NCBI RefSeq assembly: GCF_900099995.1
Contig: NZ_FNCZ01000001.1
Location: 1,302,001-1,366,000 of the forward strand
DNA: 64,000 nucleotides
Source: Winogradskyella thalassocola
Lineage (GTDB): Bacteria; Bacteroidota; Bacteroidia; Flavobacteriales; Flavobacteriaceae
Direction of reading: 5' to 3'
The position numbers and the translations under genes are program-made. The notes below the pieces were generated by a model that saw only the letters and a list, made by a program, of their open reading frames with translations, was not told the origin of the DNA and did no database searches. Shown here one piece after another: positions 53,129 to 62,107 of the stretch. The first letter of the stretch is position 1; each line of letters begins with the position of its first letter.

Positions 53129-55276
53129 ATGGCTGTTTTAAATAAAATTAGACAACGCTCACTAGTATTAATATTAGTAATTGCATTAGCGTTATTTTCA
53201 TTCGTAATTGGAGATTTATTCAAAAATTCTGATGCCCTCACAGGTGAATCACAAGATGTGATTGCTACCATTAATGGTACAGACATCAACCGAAATGAGT
53301 TTCAGCAAAAAGTAAAAAATTACCAAGATAGATCTGGAGGAAGACAAACCTCTACACAATCTATGAATGCAATTTACAATCAAGAAGTTCGTAGAATTGT
53401 GTTGCAATCAGAATTTGAAGAATTAGGATTGTCTGTTGAAAAAGACGAAATGCGAGATTTATTGAAAACTAGTTTTTCTTCATATCCAGAATTTCAAGAT
53501 GCTAACGGAAACTTTGATGTTAATCGTTTAAATGCATTTATTGCAAACTTGAAAGATTTAAATGGTGACACTGCTCCTTTAGGAAATTTCTTAGTAAACT
53601 ATGAAAGTTGGACAAGCAATGAGCAGACTATTGCTGCGAACGCAATTCAGCAAACGTATTATAATCTAGTTAAGGCGGGTATAGGAACAACGATTTCTGA
53701 AGCTGAGGAAGATTATTATGGAGATTCTAAGACCGTAGATATAAGCTACGTTCAAGTGCCTTACACAACTATTGCAGATAGTTTAGTTGCCGTTTCTAAA
53801 AGTGAGATCACTGCTTATATGAAAAAGCATGAGGATACTTATAAAACAGAAGCTACTAGAGAAGTTGTTTATGTAGAATTTAAGGAAGAAGCTTCTAAAG
53901 CTGATGAAGATAAAATACAAGCTGATTTATTAGCGTTAAAATCGGATAGAACTGAGTATAACGATAGCAGTAAAAATACAGAAACGATTCCAGGATTTGA
54001 TTCTGCTACGGATATTGAGGAATTTGTAAATTCAAACTCAGCTATAAAATACAACGATGCTTTTTTAAGAGCAGGGCAATTACCAGCTGTAGCTAAAGAC
54101 ACGTTGATGAAATTAAGTGTTGGTGGTTATTACGGACCTTATAAAGATGGTGAATTCTATAAATTATCTAAAGTTGTTGCGACTAAGCAATTGCCAGATT
54201 CAGTAAAAGTTCGTCATATATTAGTTCCTTTTGTAGGTGGACAAAGAGCAGATGCGTCTGTAACTAAAACACCAGCAGAAGCAAAAGCTACTGCCGATAG
54301 TATTTTTGCTCAAATAAAAGCAGGTACTAAATTTATGGATCTATTAGAATTATCTTCTGATAAAGTAAGTAACGAGCAAGATGGTGAAATTGAATTTGAC
54401 TATTTAGCAGGAATGGCACCAGAATTTAAAGCATTTGCTTTTGATAACAAAGAAGGTGATATCGATGTTGTACAAACATCTTTTGGTTACCATATTATTG
54501 AAGTATTAGAGCAAAAGAGTTTTAATAAAGCAATAAAAGTAGCAACAATTGCAAGTAAAATTGAACCATCTGACCAAACACTTCAGGATGTGTTTAACGT
54601 AATGTCTAAGTTTGAAATTGCTGCAAAAGATGGTGATTTTAATGCTTTAGCTAAAGAAGGTGAATTGAATGTTAAGCCAATTACATTTAAAGCGTTAGAT
54701 GAAAATATCCCAGGACTTGGAAGTCAAAGAGAAGTTGTGCGTTGGGCTTTTGATAATGATACAGAAGCAGGCGATTACAAAAACTTTGCAATATCTAACT
54801 TTGGTTTTATAGTAGCTAAAGTGGTTGAGGTAAGAGAAAAAGGATTAATGAGTACTGAAGATGCTTCTATTACAGCATTACCAGAAATAAGAAAAGAAAA
54901 GAAAGCGAAGTTAATTCGTGAAAAAATTACAGGAACTACAGTTGCTGAGATCGCTAAGAATCAAGGTCAGAGTCCTAGAACAGCAGCAGCTCTTACTATT
55001 AAAAACACAACCTTATCTGGTGCAGGTGTTGAGCCTAAAGTTGTAGGAGCAGCATTTGGATTAGCTGAAGGAGCTACTTCTAAGCCGATTGATGGTGAAA
55101 AAGGTGTTTATGTTGTAGAAGTTACTAAGGTTAACGAACCTACTAAATTAGATAACTACGGAGCTATTGTGAACAGATTAAATGCTGAACGTAGAAACTC
55201 AGTACAAACTAAAGTATTTACTGCTTTAGAAAAAGCTGCAGATATCCAAGATAATAGAGCTAAAACGGTTTATTAA
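53129..55276 (+). CDS. Membrane-anchored peptidyl-prolyl isomerase, PpiD/SurA-like
   Basis: Periplasmic foldase, 715 aa. One N-terminal membrane anchor (about 10-30, SLVLILVIALALFSFVIGDLF), a SurA_N-like chaperone region (about 40-210; ATINGTDINRNEFQQKV), a degenerate parvulin-like region (about 245-350) and a clear parvulin domain (about 360-455; VRHILVPFVGG, DLLELSSDK, SFGYHIIEVLEQ). It helps fold outer-membrane proteins, which are numerous here given the TonB and barrel genes. Preceded by a 199-base gap and closed by a good terminator. Confidence 0.9.
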   Translation: MAVLNKIRQRSLVLILVIALALFSFVIGDLFKNSDALTGESQDVIATINGTDINRNEFQQKVKNYQDRSGGRQTSTQSMNAIYNQEVRRIVLQSEFEELGLSVEKDEMRDLLKTSFSSYPEFQDANGNFDVNRLNAFIANLKDLNGDTAPLGNFLVNYESWTSNEQTIAANAIQQTYYNLVKAGIGTTISEAEEDYYGDSKTVDISYVQVPYTTIADSLVAVSKSEITAYMKKHEDTYKTEATREVVYVEFKEEASKADEDKIQADLLALKSDRTEYNDSSKNTETIPGFDSATDIEEFVNSNSAIKYNDAFLRAGQLPAVAKDTLMKLSVGGYYGPYKDGEFYKLSKVVATKQLPDSVKVRHILVPFVGGQRADASVTKTPAEAKATADSIFAQIKAGTKFMDLLELSSDKVSNEQDGEIEFDYLAGMAPEFKAFAFDNKEGDIDVVQTSFGYHIIEVLEQKSFNKAIKVATIASKIEPSDQTLQDVFNVMSKFEIAAKDGDFNALAKEGELNVKPITFKALDENIPGLGSQREVVRWAFDNDTEAGDYKNFAISNFGFIVAKVVEVREKGLMSTEDASITALPEIRKEKKAKLIREKITGTTVAEIAKNQGQSPRTAAALTIKNTTLSGAGVEPKVVGAAFGLAEGATSKPIDGEKGVYVVEVTKVNEPTKLDNYGAIVNRLNAERRNSVQTKVFTALEKAADIQDNRAKTVY

Positions 55277-55301
55277 CCATTATAGCAATTAGAATATGTT
55301 G

Positions 55302-55334
55302 AAATGGCTTTGCAGAAATGTGAAGCCATTTTTT
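55302..55334. terminator. Terminator between the foldase and GHMP kinase genes
   Basis: AAATGGCTT, 12-base loop, AAGCCATTT, then TTT, between two converging genes. The A-run on the left side is short, so it works mainly for the plus strand. Confidence 0.8.
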
Positions 55335-55361
55335 GTGCTGTTAACTTATGTGATACTTTTT

Positions 55362-56291
55362 TTAAAGTAACATGTCTTTGTAGCTTATGACAGTATCAAA
55401 ACCTTTCGCATTAAAATACGCAGTTGGGTTAGTTTTAGCGGCGACTAAAACAAAATCACCTCCCCATGCTCCTAGGCTTTTTATGGCACCCTTAAAATCA
55501 GGAAATAATCGCGTTTTAATTGGGTCTTGTTCAATGAGATTAGAAATGATTTTTTCATGAATCTCAATTAAGTTTTTAAATTCTGAAAGTGAAGTGCATG
55601 TAATCATGTCTTCAGTAATAGCATTAATTTCAGCGATAATGTCAGCATCAATTTTGCCTAATGTTTTATACGCTGAAATTCCATCTCTACTGTTTTGCTT
55701 CTGATTGAGATATACAAAATAGAGGTGATGTTTAAATGTAGGTTGAAAATCGACTAGTGTGACCAACGGTTTTTGTTCGAGTTGTAATTGAAATGTGATT
55801 GACGTGTTATTTTGAGCACAAGCAATATCATAGCCACTGCCACAAAAAGTCTTTTTAAGTAATTGATAAGCGTCAACATTAGCCCAGTCTGCTATGTTAT
55901 TTATTAAAGTTGAAGATGTGCCCAAACCCCAAAGTCGATTAAAGTCTTGGTGTGTGGTAATATCATAACCTTGATTTGAAGCTAAAAATTCAGGATTTAA
56001 ACTTTGAGTTGCTTTTAAAATTTGTAACAACCGTTCTTTAACGTCATTGTTCGGTTGGCTTTTTTCGTCAGTCACCGTAATTTCATTAAATGATATACGA
56101 CATTCAAACCAAACCTCATTGAGTTCATTATAACTCTTCCAATTAATTACGTTAGAATCATTAGGTTCAACAAGTAAACTCTGCCCATATTTAGTTGGAA
56201 TAGCCAAAGCTTTTGCGCCATCTAAAACAGCATATTCTGCTGTGATTAATAGCTTTCCGTTACTTCTGTATGTTGTCGGTTGTGGATTCAA
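55362..56291 (-). CDS. GYDIA-type GHMP kinase (mevalonate pathway candidate)
   Basis: 309 aa. GHMP features: SNGKLLITAEYAVLDGAKALAIP near the N-terminus (given as two parts, GKLLITAEYAVLDGA and KALAIP), WGLGTSSTLI as the GLGSS-type ATP loop, the GSGYDIACA motif that names the group, and AWGGDFVLVAA near the end. It phosphorylates an intermediate such as mevalonate, phosphomevalonate or a related compound; its partner upstream is HMG-CoA reductase, which supports mevalonate kinase-type activity. The two genes are separated by 110 bases containing an 8-bp tandem repeat. Confidence 0.85.
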   Translation of the reverse strand: MNPQPTTYRSNGKLLITAEYAVLDGAKALAIPTKYGQSLLVEPNDSNVINWKSYNELNEVWFECRISFNEITVTDEKSQPNNDVKERLLQILKATQSLNPEFLASNQGYDITTHQDFNRLWGLGTSSTLINNIADWANVDAYQLLKKTFCGSGYDIACAQNNTSITFQLQLEQKPLVTLVDFQPTFKHHLYFVYLNQKQNSRDGISAYKTLGKIDADIIAEINAITEDMITCTSLSEFKNLIEIHEKIISNLIEQDPIKTRLFPDFKGAIKSLGAWGGDFVLVAAKTNPTAYFNAKGFDTVISYKDMLL

Positions 56292-56330
56292 AGTTTAGCG
56301 TTCAAAAAATTAAGTAATTAAGTTATTAAG

Positions 56331-56362
56331 GCTTTGCAGCTCTGCGACTTTGCGTCTTTGCG
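56331..56362. repeat. Four imperfect tandem 8-bp repeats (NCTTTGCG)
   Basis: GCTTTGCA, GCTCTGCG, ACTTTGCG, TCTTTGCG in a row in the GHMP kinase/HMG-CoA reductase gap. GC-rich compared with its surroundings. Similar CTTTGCG arrays recur, as I remember, in flavobacterial intergenic DNA, where they behave as small mobile or palindromic elements. Confidence 0.7.
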
Positions 56363-56401
56363 AGATGTTCCATCCGAGTAAGCATTGGAATTTAGTTTTT
56401 G

Positions 56402-57733
56402 TTATTTGAAACTTTCCTGGTCGCGAATTTGTTTTATAGCCTCAACAACCGCACTATGCGTTACCACATTAGTCTTAAAATGTTCGACAAGCGTCCCCTT
56501 TTCAGTATCATTAGCTTCAAACTGATTCAAAATATTCATTAAGTGCATTTTCATATGGCCTTCCTGAATACCGGTTGTGGTTAACGATTTTAGAGCACCA
56601 AAATTCTGAGCTAATCCTGCAACGGCGACAATTTTCATTAAGTCTTTTGCTGTTGGTTTCTGAAGCATTTCCATCGAAAATTTTACTAAAGGATGTAGGC
56701 TTGTTAAGCCACCAACGGTTCCTAATGCCAATGGTATTTCGATCCAAAATTTAAAAACGTCGTCAGTAATTGAACAGTGTGTTAAACTAGAATATTTGCC
56801 ATCTTTTGCTGCATAGGCATGTACGCCAGCTTCAACGGCTCTAAAATCATTTCCTGTAGCTAAAACAACGGCATCAATACCATTCATAATCCCCTTATTA
56901 TGCGTTACTGCTCTATAAGGTTCTATTTCTGCAATATTAACGGCTTGCTTAAATTTTTGTGCAAATTCTTCCGGATTCGGAATGTCTTTACCTTTTAAAT
57001 CTTCAATCTTACAAGAGACTTCAGCACGCACCAAACATTGTGGAACGTAGTTAGAAAGAATACTCATTACAATTGAAATATGCCTCTCTTCATCATTAAA
57101 ACCGTCAAACTGTAAGGCTTCATTTTTAAAAGTCGTCGCAAATTGTTCTAAACACGTATTGATGAAATTGGCTCCCATCGCATCTAAGGTTTCAAACGTC
57201 GCATGCAGCTGATAATAATTTGGTAAATCTTCCGATTTGTTACGTAATTGAATATCTAAAATACCACCTCCTCTGCGTTCCATACTTTTTGTCATGGACG
57301 CCGTATCACGGATTAATTTTGGTTTAACATGTTTAAAAAAGGTTTCGAGTTTATCAAAATCACCTGTATATATAAAATGGACTTGTCCAATTTTTTCTGT
57401 AGATAATACTTCTGCTTTAAAGCCACCACGATCCAACCAAAATTTAGCAGCTTTACTTGCGGCAGCAACAACCGAACTTTCTTCAATTGCCATTGGAATG
57501 GTGTACGTCGACTCATTAATTAAAAAATTAGGAGCAACACCTAATGGTAAATAGTAATTAGTAATGGTGTTTTCAATAAACTCATCGTGTAACTTCTGAA
57601 GTTTATCATCTGTATTCCAATACTGTTTTACGAGTGCTCTTGCACTATCTTTATCTGTGAAATACGTGTTTAAAAGCCATTCAATCTTTTCGGATTTAGA
57701 AAGCTTAGAAAAGCCAGAAATGGTATGAGGCAT
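56402..57733 (-). CDS. Class II (degradative-type) hydroxymethylglutaryl-CoA reductase
   Basis: 443 aa. Landmarks: ISGFSKLSKSEKIEWL at the start, PMAIEESSVVAAASKAAKFW (catalytic Glu), LDAMGANFINTCLE, EVSCKIEDLKG, THNKGIMNGIDAVVLATGNDFRA, GKYSSLTHC, LALGTVGGLTSLHPLVKFS, and the C-terminal GHMKMHL with the catalytic His. It converts HMG-CoA to mevalonate (or the reverse). Bacteroidota use class II enzymes in biosynthesis; with the GHMP kinase 110 bases on, this marks the mevalonate route to isoprenoids. Confidence 0.95.
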   Translation of the reverse strand: MPHTISGFSKLSKSEKIEWLLNTYFTDKDSARALVKQYWNTDDKLQKLHDEFIENTITNYYLPLGVAPNFLINESTYTIPMAIEESSVVAAASKAAKFWLDRGGFKAEVLSTEKIGQVHFIYTGDFDKLETFFKHVKPKLIRDTASMTKSMERRGGGILDIQLRNKSEDLPNYYQLHATFETLDAMGANFINTCLEQFATTFKNEALQFDGFNDEERHISIVMSILSNYVPQCLVRAEVSCKIEDLKGKDIPNPEEFAQKFKQAVNIAEIEPYRAVTHNKGIMNGIDAVVLATGNDFRAVEAGVHAYAAKDGKYSSLTHCSITDDVFKFWIEIPLALGTVGGLTSLHPLVKFSMEMLQKPTAKDLMKIVAVAGLAQNFGALKSLTTTGIQEGHMKMHLMNILNQFEANDTEKGTLVEHFKTNVVTHSAVVEAIKQIRDQESFK

Positions 57734-57756
57734 ATTGGTTCTTATTTTTGTAAAAA

Positions 57757-57764
57757 CAAAGATA
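57757..57764 (-). promoter_or_regulatory. -7 element TATCTTTG of the HMG-CoA reductase gene
   Basis: Minus strand TATCTTTG, 23 bases before the ATG, a perfect TAnnTTTG box. No TTTG at the ideal upstream distance. Confidence 0.45.
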
Positions 57765-57973
57765 CTAGGATTGGTGTAAAATGTCTCCTTAATCGATTTT
57801 AAATGCCGATTTACTGTTAATAATAGCGATTTTTTGCATAATTTTTAGTAAACTTGGCATTGCTTTATTAAAACATGAAATTTAAGAAAAGAACATGCTA
57901 AAAATAGTATTGATAGAGAAAACAATCAATAGCGAGCAGGTTCTAAGCTTTTATAAATACTAAATATAAACAC

Positions 57974-60163
57974 ATGAATTTGAGACATCTTGCAGCTGTT
58001 TTTTGCTTTTTAATGACCTCATTAGTTTTTTGTCAGGAAAAACAAATCACACTTCAAGACATTTGGGGTGGAACTTTTAGAACTGAAGGAATGCAAGCTT
58101 TACATTCAATGGAGAATGGAAATCAGTATTCAGTTTTAAATTTTGATAGGCAAAGCCGAACATCTACCATAGATATTTACGATTATAAAACATTAGAAAA
58201 AGTAAAAACCTTAGTGTCTTCAGCTGATATTTCTGAGATTCAAGGTTTTTTTGATTATTCATTTAATGCTGACGAATCTAAAATAATTCTAACTACAAAA
58301 TCACAACCCGTTTTTAGACGCTCTACTTTAGGCGAATATTACATATATGATATAGCTTCGAAAGAAGTAACTAAAGTATCTGATGATTTAGTGCAAGAAC
58401 CAACATTGTCACCAGACGGAGCTAAAGTGGCTTACGGATTTGAAAATAATTTATTCGTAAAGGATTTAAAATCAGGAAACGTAGAACAGTTAACTACAGA
58501 TGGAGAAAAGAACAAGATTATTAACGGTATTACGGATTGGGTTTACGAAGAGGAATTTAGCTTCGTAAGAGCTTTTGATTGGAATACAGAGAGTAATCAA
58601 ATTGCATTTATAAGATTTGATGAATCTGAGGTGCCTGAATTTTCTATGGATGTTTATGGTTCAGATTTATACCAGACACAACATGTGTTTAAATACCCAA
58701 AAGCAGGTGAAGCGAACTCTAAAGTATCTTTGCATTTATATAATTTAAATTCAAAAAAGGGTTCGGAGTTAAGTGTTACTAAAGATTACGAGGATTTTTA
58801 TATTCCTAGATTAGAATGGACAAACGATGCTAATGTGTTGAGTGTTCAGTTTATGAATCGTCATCAAAATGAATTAGATCTTTGGATGATTGATACTAAA
58901 ACAAAGACTTCAAAAGTAGTTTTAGCAGAAAAAGATAAAGCCTATATCGATGTCACTTTCAACTTAACGTTTTTAAAAGATAATAGTTTTATTTGGACGG
59001 GCGAGTTAGATGGTTTTAATCATGTCTATCATTATTCAAAAGACGGTAAACTCATTAACCAAGTGACTAAAGGCAATTGGGAAGTTACCGACTACTATGG
59101 TTTTAATGAAAAAGCCAATACGATTTATTACCAATCTACAGAAAATGGTTCCATAAATAGAGATGTATACGCTATACAGTTAAACGGAAAAAACAAAAAA
59201 CGTTTGACGGAAAAAGCAGGAACAAATAGTGCTTCTTTTAGTGCTGACTTCACCTATTTTATTAATACGTTCTCAAGTGCAGCAACACCTCAAGAATACA
59301 CGTTATACAATTCTAAATCTGGTAAAGTTGTTAAACAAATTAAAGATAATGATCAATTAGCCAAGAAACTCGAGGGTTATGTGATGTCTGAAAAGGAATT
59401 TAGTACTATTTCTGTAAATGGAAATGATTTAAACATGTGGACGATTAAGCCTAAAGATTTTGATGCGAATAAAACGTATCCTTTATTTATGTATCAATAT
59501 TCAGGTCCAGGTTCGCAGCAAGTTGCTAACCGCTGGAATAGTACAAATGATTACTGGTATCAGATGCTAGCGCAGCAAGGTTATATTGTAGTTTGTATTG
59601 ATGGAAGAGGAACAGGTTTTAAAGGGGGCGATTTTAAGAAAGTTACTCAAAATGAACTAGGAAAATTTGAAGTTGAAGATCAAATAGAAGCCGCAAAACA
59701 ATTGGGGGCATTAGATTATATAGACGCTGAAAGAATTGGGATTTGGGGATGGAGCTATGGAGGTTTTATGAGTAGTAATGCACTTTTTAAAGGAAATGAT
59801 GTCTTTAAAATGGCAATTGCGGTTGCGCCAGTAACGAGCTGGAGGTTTTATGATTCTATTTATACCGAACGTTATATGACTACACCTCAAGAAAATCCAA
59901 CGGGATATGATGAGAACTCACCAATAAATCACGTAGATAAACTTAAAGGTGATTTTCTGTTAATTCATGGTACTGGAGATGATAATGTACATGTACAAAA
60001 TACCATGAGAATGGTTGAAGCATTAATTCAGGCAGATAAACAATTTGAATGGATGATTTATCCAGATAAAAATCACGGCATTTACGGTGGAAACACAAGA
60101 TTACACTTATATAAGAAGATGACAGATTTTATTCATCGTACATTGGGCGATAAACTGCAATAA
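57974..60163 (+). CDS. S9B family dipeptidyl peptidase IV-like enzyme
   Basis: 729 aa with signal peptide 1-20 (SLVFCQ). N-terminal propeller (about 35-480) with the DPP-IV double-Glu motif DWVYEEEFS, which binds the free amino end of substrates; C-terminal alpha/beta hydrolase (about 490-729) with GRGTGFKGGDF, nucleophile Ser594 in GWSYGG, Asp669 in HGTGDDNVH and His701 in KNHGI. It removes X-Pro or X-Ala dipeptides in the periplasm. The following two POT genes would import the products, so this is a peptide-use unit. Confidence 0.95.
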   Translation: MNLRHLAAVFCFLMTSLVFCQEKQITLQDIWGGTFRTEGMQALHSMENGNQYSVLNFDRQSRTSTIDIYDYKTLEKVKTLVSSADISEIQGFFDYSFNADESKIILTTKSQPVFRRSTLGEYYIYDIASKEVTKVSDDLVQEPTLSPDGAKVAYGFENNLFVKDLKSGNVEQLTTDGEKNKIINGITDWVYEEEFSFVRAFDWNTESNQIAFIRFDESEVPEFSMDVYGSDLYQTQHVFKYPKAGEANSKVSLHLYNLNSKKGSELSVTKDYEDFYIPRLEWTNDANVLSVQFMNRHQNELDLWMIDTKTKTSKVVLAEKDKAYIDVTFNLTFLKDNSFIWTGELDGFNHVYHYSKDGKLINQVTKGNWEVTDYYGFNEKANTIYYQSTENGSINRDVYAIQLNGKNKKRLTEKAGTNSASFSADFTYFINTFSSAATPQEYTLYNSKSGKVVKQIKDNDQLAKKLEGYVMSEKEFSTISVNGNDLNMWTIKPKDFDANKTYPLFMYQYSGPGSQQVANRWNSTNDYWYQMLAQQGYIVVCIDGRGTGFKGGDFKKVTQNELGKFEVEDQIEAAKQLGALDYIDAERIGIWGWSYGGFMSSNALFKGNDVFKMAIAVAPVTSWRFYDSIYTERYMTTPQENPTGYDENSPINHVDKLKGDFLLIHGTGDDNVHVQNTMRMVEALIQADKQFEWMIYPDKNHGIYGGNTRLHLYKKMTDFIHRTLGDKLQ

Positions 60164-60218
60164 AATTAAATGCTGAGATAAATTACGATAAAACTAACTA
60201 ATACTAACTAATTATATT

Positions 60219-62048
60219 ATGTCAACAACAATTAAACAAGCACATCAGAAGGAACTTTTTGGGCATCCAGTAGGTCTATTTATTTTGTTTTTTACAGAAA
60301 TGTGGGAGCGTTTTTCCTATTACGGAATGCGAGGTATCTTAGTACTTTATATGGCAACTTCTGCAACTGCAATAGATCCAGGATTAGGTTGGTCTAATAA
60401 AGATGCAATTTGGTTATATGGTTGGTACACTATGTTAGTTTATGTCGCTTCTATTCCTGGCGGATGGATAGCAGATAAGTTTTTAGGTCAAAAGAAAACT
60501 GTAATGCTTGGTGGACTTCTATTATGTTTTGGTCATGGAATTTTAGCGATACCTCAGAGTTGGGCCTTTTTTACAGGTTTAGTTTTAATTATTTTAGGTG
60601 TTGGTGGACTTAAGCCAAATATTTCTACAATGGTTGGTGGTTTATATAAAGAAGGAGATATTAGACGTGATAGTGGATTTACAATTTTTTATATTGGTAT
60701 TAATGTGGGTGCATTCTTAGCAAGTATTACTGTTGGTTTAGTAGCTTATTATTACGGATGGCATTATGGGTTTGGTTTAGCTGGTATTGGTATGTTAGTT
60801 GGTCAGGCTGTATTTATTTGGGGACAAAAATTCTTAAAGGGTGTTGGTGAATTTACAGGTGGTAGCCAAGCTACAGAAGCAGAACGCTTAGCTTCAAAAC
60901 GTCCGTTGAGTAAGATTGAAAAAGATAGAGTTGTTGTTTTATTAATTTCATTCTTAATTGTTGTTGTGTTTTGGGGAGCTTTTGAGCAAGCTGGAGGATT
61001 AATGAACTTATATACGGATGCTAAGGTTGATAGAACTACCGGATGGAGTTGGATGGAAGAAATTCCTGCAGCCGTTTTTCAATCTCTAAATGCAGGTTAC
61101 ATTATTATATTTGGAACGATCATAGGTGGTTTCTGGATTTGGTGGAAGAAAAGCGGAAGAGAATCTTCTTCATTATTCAAAATGGCAATTGGAACTATCA
61201 TTATGGGGTTAGGTTATGTGTTTATGATGTTTGCATCTCAAGAAGCTAGTGCTGAAACGTTTGGAAAAGCAGCTATGATGTGGATTTTCTTAGCGTACTT
61301 ATTCCATACAATTGGAGAGTTATGTACATCTCCTGTTTCATTATCATTTATAACTAAGTTAGCTCCATTAAAATATGCTTCTATTATGATGGGTGTTTAT
61401 TTTGCAGCCACAGGTTTTGGAAACAAGTTAGCTGGTACTATTGGAGAGTCTTCACAATTAGAGTCTTTTACGGGTGAAATGATTGTTAGCAAACAAGAGA
61501 TATTGCCGTTCATTTCAAAAGAGACATTTAAAATTAAAAATGAAAATAAAAAGGTTGTTGAAATAACAGAGTATCCAATTAATGAAGATAAAAACTTTAC
61601 GATAAGGAGTACGGTTTATCCAGAAAATGGAGAAGTGATCTTTAAAGACTTTGAAACAGGTAAAGACTTAAACTCTTTATTCAAAATGTCCCAAGGTGAA
61701 GATTCAAATACGAAACAGTTATTGGAAGATTTAACTGAGAATAATGTTTCAGCATCAAATCCGTATCACGCAAAACTAGTTTTCGAAAAAGATAAAGACA
61801 AAGCTCAAATTACAGAAAACAAAGGAGACGGAAAAGATTATGGTGTATCTTTTGTTTTAGAGGAAGAACAAAGTGAGCAAGAGTATGCAACCTTTATGTG
61901 GTTAACTATATTTACTGTTGCATTTGGATTATTACTGCTTTTATTCTTGAAGAAATTGAAGAAACTAACACATGGTGCAGAAGATAACGAACATGAAATT
62001 TTAGAAGCAGAAGAGTTCGAGTTAGCAAATCCAGAACTTAACAAATAA
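60219..62048 (+). CDS. POT family proton-coupled di/tripeptide transporter, with a soluble insertion
   Basis: 609 aa. POT signature FFTEMWERFSYYGMRGILVLY with the proton-coupling ExxERFxYY, then GGWIADKFLGQKK, GGLKPNISTMVGGLY and FYIGINVGAFLA; about 12-14 helices. Between the late helices lies a soluble stretch of about 130 residues (about 420-550) that includes FKIKNENKKVVEITEYP and FEKDKDKAQITENKGDG, which is absent from the second POT gene and from typical POT proteins. It probably faces the periplasm. Co-directional with the DPP-IV gene 55 bases upstream. Confidence 0.93.
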   Translation: MSTTIKQAHQKELFGHPVGLFILFFTEMWERFSYYGMRGILVLYMATSATAIDPGLGWSNKDAIWLYGWYTMLVYVASIPGGWIADKFLGQKKTVMLGGLLLCFGHGILAIPQSWAFFTGLVLIILGVGGLKPNISTMVGGLYKEGDIRRDSGFTIFYIGINVGAFLASITVGLVAYYYGWHYGFGLAGIGMLVGQAVFIWGQKFLKGVGEFTGGSQATEAERLASKRPLSKIEKDRVVVLLISFLIVVVFWGAFEQAGGLMNLYTDAKVDRTTGWSWMEEIPAAVFQSLNAGYIIIFGTIIGGFWIWWKKSGRESSSLFKMAIGTIIMGLGYVFMMFASQEASAETFGKAAMMWIFLAYLFHTIGELCTSPVSLSFITKLAPLKYASIMMGVYFAATGFGNKLAGTIGESSQLESFTGEMIVSKQEILPFISKETFKIKNENKKVVEITEYPINEDKNFTIRSTVYPENGEVIFKDFETGKDLNSLFKMSQGEDSNTKQLLEDLTENNVSASNPYHAKLVFEKDKDKAQITENKGDGKDYGVSFVLEEEQSEQEYATFMWLTIFTVAFGLLLLLFLKKLKKLTHGAEDNEHEILEAEEFELANPELNK

Positions 62049-62107
62049 CCTAAACTCCTAAAAAAAGAATTCTCCATTAAGAATTCACTCTAACTAAATT
62101 ATTTTTT

